Below are positions 52,991 to 64,000 of a stretch of DNA of 64,000 nucleotides, piece after piece. A program made the position numbers and the translations under genes. Positions within the stretch are counted from its first letter, which is position 1; every line of letters starts with the position of its first letter. Source of the DNA: Acanthaster planci. Taxonomy: Eukaryota > Echinodermata > Asteroidea > Valvatida > Acanthasteridae. The notes under the pieces are model-generated. The model was not told where the DNA came from and did no database searches. It worked only from the letters and a program-made list of their open reading frames with translations. The DNA is taken from contig NW_019091368.1 in assembly GCF_001949145.1 (NCBI RefSeq), forward strand, positions 1,258,138-1,322,137, in the 5' to 3' direction.

Positions 52991-55679
52991 AAAGAGATCG
53001 CAAAACAATTCGCCTTCCTGGTTTTCTGAAAGCACAGTCACTTGTGTCCGACTTTTTGGTGCACTGCGAAGGAGCAGCTGAACAATTGAAAAATGAAAAG
53101 AACACCCACAGTTTACAACTGAAAGTGCCACTTGCTAGGGATCACCAATACTATCGTTGATTCATTCAAGGTAAATGGGTGGTACATGTACATGTATGGT
53201 ACCATACCACAGCCAGTTGAGTCCAGGCCAGTCCAGACCAGACCCCGTCCATCAATTGCCAGGCCCAAACCCACTATACCCAGCAAGAAATGAGACCGAG
53301 GGGTACCCCCCCCAACATGTCCACTCCCTATACACATTCCAGACTATTGTTACTTAACACATCCCCCCAAGATATCTGAAAGGAATTCCCCAGATTCCTG
53401 CAAGACAATGACCAACACAAAGCAGGGGGGTTCTCTCCATCTCATACCTTGCTGCATATGTAACCCACATGCTGGGTTGTCCTACTCAAATTGTTGGCTA
53501 AATGGAATTCATTCTCCTTACTGTTTATATTATCAGTGTACAACACCAACGTCTATCACTGCAGGTAGCTTAATGCATGTACATGTGTGGCTGGGGGGAG
53601 AATAATTTTGGATTCGACTAATGACAAAATGGTGGAATTGTGTGCTGCAGAATGAACGCGTTAATCAAAAATCTTCCACAGCCGTGTTAATCATTCACCA
53701 GTTCCAACCTGTTTTACACAACTGAATTCCACTTTATAAATTTAGTATGCATAAGGCCAAGCTGTGAACGATGTGACCTGCAAGTCCATACACACTGTAA
53801 AAAAGTATTCGCAGGGGGCCCCATTTCAGTCAGATTCCCAACGTAGAGTATTCATTTGAAAATCTTAAATTTCAAGAACCAGACTCTATTCAATGATTCC
53901 ATTCTGATTCCCTAAATCACCTGGTACCGTCCCATTAAGGGTTTTAAATGCATACAACACGTTCAGGAATATGACTGAAATTGGGTCTCCCGCGAATACA
54001 GTCTATTCAAGATCCAAAGTATGGTTCCACAAGAAACAGTGCTTGAATGAATGACATCTCAAGTTACATTCATACCTGGTACGTCAAAGTTTTCAGCAAT
54101 TAAATGAAGGTTCAAAATATTCAGGGGAAAAAAATGAAAAATTCAAGTTCACATACAGGTACACTATGCTACAGTACCTAAGAAATGAAACCATTCATAT
54201 ACAGTACAAGTTGCCCCAACAAATATTTTTTAAAGGAAATGTTAAAAAAAAACACACACACAAATGTGGCCAATCACTGATGAACACTTGGGTGTGTTCC
54301 AACCATTGGCACATCAGAATTATGCATTTCAAAGCTTGTTGAGAGCTGATAAATTCTGGACAAGCCGAACAGCCAAATTGCAACTTCCCTTTAATTTCCT
54401 GGGATTGCACCGATTACTTCCTCTGGACATCATTGCCAACCCATGTGGCATCCTGCCCTGTGGCAAGTCCAGATTTGTTTCCAATTTCAAGCCAAGCGTG
54501 TGTATCACAGGCCATAGATCCTGAGACATACAACATGGAGTGGATGTCAACCAACAATCCAAGAGCAAACATTTCCAAACAAAACACAAAAATGCTGCTC
54601 TAAATTAATAAATCAACACATACAATGTAACAAGTACTGGACCCTTGGCTTAAAAGTTGCAAGCAGTTCTTGGAATGCGCACCTTTTTCACACAATGCAT
54701 TCAAGCTTTGTATCCTTATTAGAGAAAAATAAAATTGAGCTAAATTCCATTTCATGTGTCTACTGGTCTGCCATACCAAATGCCTGGTCTGTGCAGCTGT
54801 GTATTTAGTTTTCTCTCAGTTGTCACTTTTTTTCCTTCCCTCATATTTCAGTTGTAAGCAGAGCGGGGGCACCACATCACCCAGCAGGGCCCAGGGCGTT
54901 CGTTGACTCTCCCTGCCGCTTAGCGCAAGTTTGAGATTCCTGTACCGACATGAACTCTTCCTGGATTGGCCCAAATTAGACTCAACTGCAGCAGATCAAA
55001 ATGACAAACACTGAGATTGAATGGCCAAATGCCTCAGGCAGTAAGAACAGTGAACTTTGTATACTCAGAGCGTAATTAGCTGAAGTTTCAAATAATTTGT
55101 GAGACCCGAGTGGGATAACAAAACACAAATTACAAATCATTTTTTTTTCAAACGTCACCTTTCTGTCATTATGATTTCACTGCCAAACATGACAGACAGA
55201 CAAGTCTTAATTCCATGGGCAATCTACATGTAGCTGTTTGCAAGGATAAAAAAACAAGCATGCATATGAACCTACATGTTCCAGTGCGTTCAACTTTTCA
55301 CTCAGAATATGGGCTAGCATTCCCAGAAATATTTCTTGAACTGTTCTTGTTCTGACCCAAGCCCCAAGACACAGTGCATTCATATCTTCATACACTTTGA
55401 GGCTGCACTTTCAAGGCAGGGCGGAAGAAATGGAATGACATATGTCCATTTGTACATGCAGATACCCCTTGCTGATTCCAATTCTAAGTAAAGACACCGA
55501 GTTGTGAGCACATCTGGTTAACTGCTTATCGCTCTCAACTATCACTAAAAAAAATCTTTGTCCGCCATTAGGATCTATTTAAGGGTGCACTCTCTGCGCA
55601 CTTGTTCTGTGGCATATACTCCGTCATCATATCAGCAAGGTTGTCTGGGTTATCCAATGGTTGCAATATTTGTATTATT

Positions 55680-56280
55680 TATACTGAATGCACGTACATG
55701 TATAACTTAAAAAGATGACTTCATCTTTCCAGGAAAATGGTTCAAGTTGCAAGAAATAATGGGTGAGCCTCTTGCATAATATGAAAGAACACAGTAATGT
55801 ACATGAAAGCTCTTGGTTATTTTAATCACATTGTACATGTATGTGAACATACATGTATGTACCAGCACCGTCAAGAGATGGCAGGAAAAAACTTATACGT
55901 TCATCTAGTACCTCCACTTATCGGTAGATCTTTAAAAGATTTGGTAAATTTCCCACTATTTTGAAGAAGTGAACATTTTTTATGGTTTTTGGGTGAACAA
56001 TAATATGTACACGTACGTGTACATGTGTGAAATTCCAAATCTGTAGATTTTCAGAGAACCAAGATGCTTTCACATACATCGTACACATATTGGGCGTGTG
56101 CACCACTTAACACAGTCGTAAATACATGTATTGTCAGTACACATGCACTTCTAGTTGTCTGTGCAAGCAGATGGAGTTACTAAGAAATTCAAATTCTAAA
56201 CACACAAGGTGTAGAGCTCACATATGTACCGTATGTACATGCACACATGGCACTGGCACATGTACATGTACATGTATCAA
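55680..56280. repeat. TACATGTA-rich non-coding segment
   Basis: Dense TACATGTA and ACGTACGTGTAC words, ending in a triple TGTACATGTACATGTA run near 56260. Confidence 0.75.
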
Positions 56281-59200
56281 GAAAGGTGTGTAGGGTATCA
56301 CAACACCACGCCAGCTATTATGTAAATATAACAGTGTCAGTGTCAATGTCAAGATACAGCTCTGACACTGTCAGTTGGTCTGGGGTCAAAAGGTCAACTG
56401 GGGATAGAAACCGTAGTGTGAAGCTATGGGTACCGGCAGGTTAGCCAAGGAATGTGTTGGTTATCCTCCACTAGAGAAGACAGAACAGTGGTCAGATTCT
56501 GTCGTTAGTGAGGGTAACCTCAATAGGGCCATCACTGTCAAACTGCTGGTATTTTTTAAATTCATATTTTTCCATGGTCTAACAAGAACAAGAGTCTCTA
56601 GAATGGCACTGTTTTTAGTGACTGAGGTTGAGCTTGAAGAGGACTGGTTCCAAGACTTCCATAAGCACAAACCTCTCATTATCACTAATCATGTGGCATA
56701 AGTATGCCCGTCACCAGGCTGCAGCGACTAGAAGAACTGCAAAAAACATAAATTTGTGAAATTTGGTACCGGTAGTTTTACAGACGTACATGTGCCCACA
56801 ATCAGGAATCCGTTTTTTAATCAGATAAACCTCAAGAGTTTTTGCGAGTTTCATATACACCAGTAAATGTATGACTTTCATGTAAGCTGTCAGAAAACAT
56901 GGATGTATGACTTTTCATCTTCTTTGTACCAGTACCGGTAAATCAATTCCTCACAAGCTGTATCAGCCTCACATGGCCCACGCCAACAAATCTTTGGTCT
57001 GTGACATTCCTGCCGACTGATACAGAAAAAAAATAATCTGGAGTAAAATGCTCTGAATTTTTTTAACAACAAAATGGGATTTATTTGGCAATTCGAAGAA
57101 CACTTTTGGGCAATTTTTCTAACTTTAAACAGAAATTGGCGATACCGCAGGTGTCCTCATTACATCCAAACCTCGGAAAACTTACAGAGGTTGCAGTAGC
57201 ACCAAGCAAGGGTAATCTGTGGCTCGGTACACTCAAGAGAAAAACATAAACCTCTCTAACTACCAGTAACTTGCTACCTTCACCATGAAAAGCTTCAAAG
57301 CTCATCTCAGGAAATTTTAATCCCCCCTCACTGGTAATGCTTGAAATAATTATTATTGATGTACACGTACCATCACTGCTACTGTGCATGCACAACCTGA
57401 AGAGTGTCAATATACAGAGCCTTCTGATGCATCGGTAGCACACTTCACTCAACAAACTAAGCTACAAGTACCAATACTATGAAAAATACTGGTACACTAT
57501 AAAAAAAAATGTACTGATGTCCACATTCACTGGAACAGTGCAAACATGAAAACTGTATCAATTATGTATATATACCAGTAAAACTGTAAAACCCTGCACG
57601 CATGTCTCTTGGTCCTACTTGCATTTTGTGCCATGTTGGTTTTGACTTATTTGTATTGGTACTACGGTAAACTCTTGCCACTTCAAGTTGGTCAACTCGA
57701 AACTCCACTTATCTCAAAGACATTCTTCATTCCCTCCAAGAGAATAGGCTTTTATGTACAAAAACACCTCCATAACTCAAAATGCCCACACCACCACATC
57801 TGCTTAACTTGAAGTTTAACTTGAAAGGCCAATCCAAAAAGGCCGCCGCCAAATCACTGACAATGAGTGGAAAAAGAACCAAAGACTTTAGAAATGAGCC
57901 ATTTCTGCAAACCCCAACTTCATCTTCGGCATAGCGTGCTTGCTGCAAAAGCCGTTGTAATCAACTTGTTGCAACCACAGCCTTAACAAATTCTGTCTTT
58001 CAAGCAAGTCTGATTGCTATCACGGCCAAAATGTAGCCCGCAAGCTGGCAGTCCAATCATTGATTTGCAATGGTGGTCATGTGACCCCACTGAAGGAAGC
58101 TCTGTGTGTGCTGTGGCTAAAGCCTGGCTGCTGCTGCCTTCCCGATTGCAGCACTTACAAGTTGTTTACGCGCTAACTATCAAATCACAGTGCGTATATG
58201 GACACAAGTTCCTGTGATGTTGCCAAATATCAGTCAAATTGTCTTAAAAAAGGTAAAAAGGAAAAGGTAAAGGAATGAACAGGCAAATTAAAAATGTTTG
58301 AAATGCAAAATGGTGTGCCCTCAAGTGATTAAGAATGAACGATCATGTGGCCAAACAGGACAACCTTGGGCCCGGTTTCGGTGAGCGACCAAGTGAGAGA
58401 GCGAATATAGGGCCGGGGCGTGGCACCGTGGGGTGCACCAGACAAGAGTTGTCACAAAAAGGACACAGTTTGGGTGGTTTATGTTTTATTTATCAATAGA
58501 AAAGAAACCTTTATGTAAGAGAAACATGAAGTCTCAGCAAACTAATGCTTTTAGAGGAAATTTATTCTTGGATATAAGGAAATAACCACTTATAAATAGC
58601 CAATGTGGAGCAAGTAGGGTTGCTTGTGCACTGTGCATGTGTGTGTAGGCAAGACACTCGAACTTTGGTTAGCTCGTAATTTGGAAAACCCTAAATTTTT
58701 ATTCATTCCCTGATGTTGGAGTTATCAAGAGTTACTCTGAGTTCTTTAACTTGATTCACTTCTGGTGTATAATAATTGTGTGCCGTGAATGTTTTTCAAC
58801 AGAAGTGTGCAAGTTACGAATTACAAACCATTATCATTATTGCATCAGCATATTTACTGCAAGCAAGCTGGATGCTGCAGACGCACATAATTCAATACCG
58901 ACAGATAATCCAAACTCTGAGCTCTTCTGGTGCCAGAGTAGCACAAAGTATTTTGGGTGCGTCAGCAGATGTGGTGCAACTCACTGCCTGTGCCCAAATC
59001 ACAAACTGGATCAGAGATTAATCCTCCACACTAAACCTCTATGGAATGCGACCAAATTCTATTCCAACCATCTTGTTACCACCAGGACAACGCAGCATTT
59101 CTCAGCTGTTTTTTTCTCCTCGCTTTAAATTCATTCTAATTGAATGGAAAATCTAGGTAACGGCAGTCTAGTACATATATACACATTTATATTGCTCTAT

Positions 59201-60369
59201 GAGTATTTTCAAATTGTCGAATATGCAGTCTGCACAGTACCGTAACAGTACATGTTACATGTACAGTGTGCATTTCAATGCGTTTACTTTGCACATGGAC
59301 ACAGCACTTGCACAGAGAACATGCTTACCTTCTGCTGCTTCTAAAATTGAAATATCACAAGACTTTGAGAAGGTACATACATGTGAAGTCCAATTCATAT
59401 AGCATATTCAGAAAGCATACATGTACTTTGCTTTCATGTAACACAATGGAATCATGCCCGAACATTTTGACCCGACAAAAGCCACGCATCAAACTGTGCT
59501 CAAGCTGGATTCCAAAAGCCCTTTACAACAACTTGAGGCTCTGAATGGGATAGGTTTAATGACAGCGTGGGGTACTCTATTCATGCCAGCCAGCAGATGG
59601 TCGGAGGTGGCATTCACAGGCCCCCGATGTGACCTGCTTCTCACTTCCCGCTTTGTTCTGGCGTGACACTAGGGGGGATGAAGAGATGTCCAAATAGTCC
59701 TCTGGTGTGAAACGTTGGAGATGCTCAATGCAAAGGCAATTTTCAGTAGGGTGAGAAACTCATCCATGGGAAAAAGAGAGTTGGTGAGATGGGACCCGGT
59801 ATCAAAGTGCTGTAGTCTATTTTCTGGCCTGCATCAGTTATATTACAAACTACAACTTTTCTAAGTTTTCATGTCCAAGCAAAAGCACCAGTTTGTAACT
59901 TGGAACAAATTGTGGACAATATTAACAATTTTTGCCCAAAATGGTAAGTGTTGAAAAAAAAATGCAAGACGGAGCGGCCAATTGCCACAAGTACTGATTA
60001 GCAAGAGTCAACAGGCAAGTTGACATGTATATCTTTCCACAACCAAAGATTTTACGGAAGTCCTGGGCATGCTCATGAACTCGGGGTAATAGTTGCTACC
60101 ATAACAGGCCATATGCATTAGCCAAGTTCAAGTCCAACACACGGTCCACCTCCACAGACTTCTACGACTACCGTATGTGTGACAACATAAAAACAATGGG
60201 GTAGGAATAACAGTGTTTTAACATCAGCTGAAGGTGAGTAGGGGTGTGTTGGACATTGGAACCTGTTAGCCATGCCTGTGCATACAAATTGCCAGATCTA
60301 TCGTGTTCACGCGTCCTCCAACATGAAAGGGTTTATCCACATACCGGTACCTTGATTTCGCGTGCTTTT

Positions 60370-60850
60370 TTTTACAGTGTCAAAATACATGTACATGTAC
60401 ATTAACAGGATGATGTACATGTATGAGTACACAGATCACATTGTCTAGAGGCTTACATACATTGTACATACGTTGTACCTTTAGTTTACGTGTTTACACT
60501 GAAAAGTGGTCAAGATGCAACAATCAACTTTTGTTCCTATTTCATAAAATTTATTCATGATTTGTAAAATGAACGTGAATTTCCTAGGAAGAGAAAAAGA
60601 TGGAAAAAGAAACAAAAGAAACAAAGAAAAGAGAATTTCCCAAGGCTGACTTTCAATTGCAACACATGTACATGTACACATCTGTACATTGTATGCACAG
60701 ACCAGTATGTGACTTGATGCCACAGAAGGATTCTTAAGAGTTATTTTTCAGTACTTTTGTTTGAAGTTTACAATACGAAAAACACGACAACAGAGAAAAT
60801 CAACCTTTCCTTATACATGTACAATGTACAGATACATGCAAACGAATCAC
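60370..60850. repeat. TACATGTA-rich non-coding segment
   Basis: Repeated TACATGTACATGTAC words at about 60385, 60415, 60665 and 60820. No gene is seen. Confidence 0.75.
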
Positions 60851-61731
60851 GATGTGGGCGAAAGGGTTGAAGGTTCTATCTTGACTACACAACATGCATT
60901 TTAAAGATTAAATCCAAAATAATAATAATAAATAGGACCTAATTTAAAAAATATGAAAAAAGGGTAGGGCAACCTGTGACTCATTTCGTTAGGTTGGGTT
61001 ACACATGAGTGAACTCACTAAACTCTGCCAGTTTGGATAGGGTTTTTTCACCAAGGTTCACGTACTCGAACGCATACCGATACAACCGGTACCCGGTGGG
61101 TGTGAATCCATGTCGCCCATTTTTCTTTGTAAACATCAACCCCAAAAGTACAATCAACACTGGATAATTATTATTACATACCCATGGGGCAGAATGTGAC
61201 AATGACCTCTCAAAGAGGAATATCCACCGACGGTCATTAACATGAAGCAGCACCCTACAGTTGCAAGCAGGTAAGGTTGAAGCAGTGTGTGTGAAGGGGA
61301 TGTTTCAACAACAACTGAAATTGATTTCATATTTATTCCACAATTACATGGACATATAGGTGGCAACGACGTGGCATCCGTGTTGTGGATGGCTGACACT
61401 GAATATGCAAACTTGTGGGGGATGTGCAATTCCTATCAAGCATGAAAATTACTATAGTTTGTTAATAACCAATGTGATTCAGAGGCCAATGTGGGCAGGA
61501 ATACAGATACATGTAAAAGTATGTAAGTTGGCAAATTTTCTCAATAAAAGTGTACAGAGTTTTACAAACAATCAAAGTCAGTGAGGTACATGTACATAAG
61601 TGGGTACAGGGAAAGGTTTGCCCACTTGCACAGGTTTGACAGGCCGACAGTACCAGTACATGTAAGGGTCCAGTCCACTAATTCAAGCCCCATTGAAAAG
61701 AGTGTAGAATCAGCACCGTTCAGGGCCCAAT

Positions 61732-62029
61732 NNNNNNNNNNNNNNNNNNNNNNNNNNNNNNNNNNNNNNNNNNNNNNNNNNNNNNNNNNNNNNNNNNNNN
61801 NNNNNNNNNNNNNNNNNNNNNNNNNNNNNNNNNNNNNNNNNNNNNNNNNNNNNNNNNNNNNNNNNNNNNNNNNNNNNNNNNNNNNNNNNNNNNNNNNNNN
61901 NNNNNNNNNNNNNNNNNNNNNNNNNNNNNNNNNNNNNNNNNNNNNNNNNNNNNNNNNNNNNNNNNNNNNNNNNNNNNNNNNNNNNNNNNNNNNNNNNNNN
62001 NNNNNNNNNNNNNNNNNNNNNNNNNNNNN
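61732..62029. other. Assembly gap (298 N)
   Basis: Run of unknown bases. Confidence 1.
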
Positions 62030-64000
62030 TGTGGGGGCACTTTTAATGCTAATGAGCTGGTCAGAAATTCTCACTTGAATTAGTGGTCTGCACCCGTAAG
62101 ACCTACCCGGCACGCTTCATGCATTTCCTGGATGTCACAGCCAAGTACAAGTATTTAGGCCAAAAGAAAATTATGCTTCCTCTTTCCCTACAACCCTATT
62201 CGATTAAAAAAACAACAAAATAATTACCTACCAACCTACCATGTTTTTAGACGCCAGAAAGTTTTCGTAGGTTTTTATAAGTTTACACGTTGGTGCATAT
62301 TATCCCAACATGTACAGTATTTTTAGTAAAGGTTTCCAGACATGTATATGTACCTTATATGCTTACATATGAATGTTTGCTGGTCCAAGGTTTGAGGATT
62401 AACCATTTAAAAATTTCCACCAACTTTTTCAGTCACAAACAGTTCCTCACCACAAAGTGAATGGGTACATTTTAACAATTATAAATATAGGATATAACAT
62501 TGTACATGTGCCCTGGCTATGACATAACTCTATAACACATGTACATGTACCGGTGTATAAGTGTGTACAATTTGTTCTTTTCTTTTTCTCCTTGGATTTG
62601 TAAATTTATACACCCAGCCGTACCGGTTTATTAAAATTCCCCTGAGAACAGGCCAATTTATTTCAAGAAATGCATTTTTCTCTGTGACAGATTGTGTTTG
62701 TATGCTTCCCTGACTTCCTCATCACAGCACATCAATCACGACCAAGGCGCAGCCTGGGTATCATTCCTTCCATTTGTGTATAATGGGATTACGGTCACAT
62801 CGCTCATTCTAATTACTAGGTTCGATTGCATACGAGACCTCGACACCAGTGCTTAAGTACACAAGTCTGTGGGGGCCAGGACTGCGGATCATTAGATAAT
62901 ACCAGGCCCACTGATCGCAGCCAAGGAAAAACGTATCACATGTCTGCACTAGCTTCCACAAAGCAATGAAGCTCAAGCACAGTTTATTATTTTATGTGAC
63001 CAGTTTTCAACTGAATGCACGCACAAAAAATCCAATTTCTGAACAAGAATACATGTAAATGTCCGCACATCGTCTGTGAGCTGAGGCTTACACTTAAGGC
63101 CGTTTCATACTTCAAGCACATGCAAAAGAATTTGACATTACAAAACGCTGAACGGAGGTGTGGTTCAACAGTCCCAGTATTTCATCTGACTTTACAAAGC
63201 CACATTCATGTTCACTTTTGAACCAAGTGAACCGGCCTTGACAACGTGGAGAAACATGTGCGGGTACATCATATGCACACACTTGTTCAAGAGAGTGAAT
63301 GGTACTGAATACCCACAGCGAGGTTTTCAGGTGAATGCGCACAAAGAAAACAACATGCTCGCATTGAGAGGAATTTACCTCAGCACGGACGCACAGCCAG
63401 AATGATGCTGAAGTGTCCCTGTATGTTTTGCATACATGTACATGTGTAAAATCATGAGGAATTTTGAATATGTACATGTACATGTATTCAGAACTTAGTA
63501 CTGGGCTCAAGTACATGTACATTGTAATAATTGTTAATTTTGTTAGGAAACTTGTACAAAAAAATCAAAAGTATTATTTCGACCCTCAAAATGTGGTAAT
63601 GTCACTTTTGAATTTCATTTTCCATAAACATCACACTCAACTTTTCTAAACAAATTATTCAGCCAAAAAGATAAATACCAAAACTGTAAGAAGACTTTTT
63701 CTTCTACTTCTGCTTTTTCTTGCCAAATTACCGTTCAAGCACATGGAACTCTTTCAAATTTCACAAGTACTGTAGCCAACTGCTTCATCCCTAACATTCT
63801 TCAAATCAATGAGGGCTTTATGAGTGGCATACCAGTTGGTGGTCACTCCTGCTTGCTGTCCAGTGAGTGACCAAACACAAAAGACCCTACCATTTCAAAA
63901 ATTCCTTCCCTGTTATAAGAAAAGGACCACTCAACATTCTACACACTGCAGATTAGCATTCCAGCCAGATGCCTTCTGGCAATGCATAACCTGAGTCCAG
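62030..64000. other. Non-coding region at right edge
   Basis: No gene recognised. A few TACATGTA words occur (for example near 62530 and 63470-63515). Confidence 0.6.

Larger units (their letters stand above)
51224..61731. other. Non-coding upstream region
   Basis: About 10.5 kb with no convincing coding exon on either strand. Rich in TACATGTA and ACCGGTA words, with a few homopolymer runs. It may hold 5' UTR exons or regulatory DNA of SIPA1L, but none can be recognised from sequence alone. Confidence 0.6.

Overview
The window is a eukaryotic, intron-rich piece of an animal genome. It holds essentially one protein-coding gene, read on the minus strand from about 49.8 kb down to 0.1 kb. Twenty-three exons could be placed by homology, GT/AG splice sites and phase. 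Every intron phase agrees between neighbours, and the joined reading frame is 6162 bases (2053 codons plus stop). The product is a SIPA1L (SPAR/SPAL) family Rap GTPase-activating protein: a long serine-rich N terminus, a conserved pre-RapGAP region, a RapGAP domain with its Asn thumb motif (GNDIV), a linker, a PDZ domain, a disordered serine/proline-rich stretch, and the SPAR C-terminal region ending in a coiled coil.

Layout from right to left (gene direction): 64.0-49.8 kb is upstream or 5' non-coding DNA with two assembly gaps and very many TACATGTA palindromes. 49.78-48.38 kb is the large first coding exon. 45.9-34.1 kb carries the conserved core and the RapGAP exons. 31.7-27.4 kb carries the linker and PDZ exons. 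26.8-20.0 kb carries the disordered and early C-terminal exons. A 13.4 kb intron (15.5-2.1 kb) follows, and the last two exons lie at 2.1-1.8 and 0.26-0.11 kb. The 3' UTR runs off the left edge. No second gene, RNA gene or operon-like structure was found.

The introns hold several non-autonomous DNA transposons recognisable by their ends. These are a TA-flanked pogo/Tigger-like element, a hAT-like element with 8-bp duplications, two copies of a TTAA-flanked family (one ending 14 bases from a splice donor), and a large snap-back element. There are also tRNA-derived SINE-like pieces, a 31-bp tandem array, and a direct duplication of about 0.9 kb that carries a truncated copy of coding exon 11.

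The organism is probably a marine invertebrate. A deuterostome such as an echinoderm, hemichordate or cephalochordate is my best guess, from the SIPA1L architecture and the TACATGTA/ACCGGT-rich non-coding DNA, but the sequence alone does not settle this. The most interesting points are a 42-base in-frame microexon at the end of the RapGAP region that vertebrate relatives seem to lack, a possible 267-base alternative donor encoding a proline-rich segment, and the partial exon duplication.
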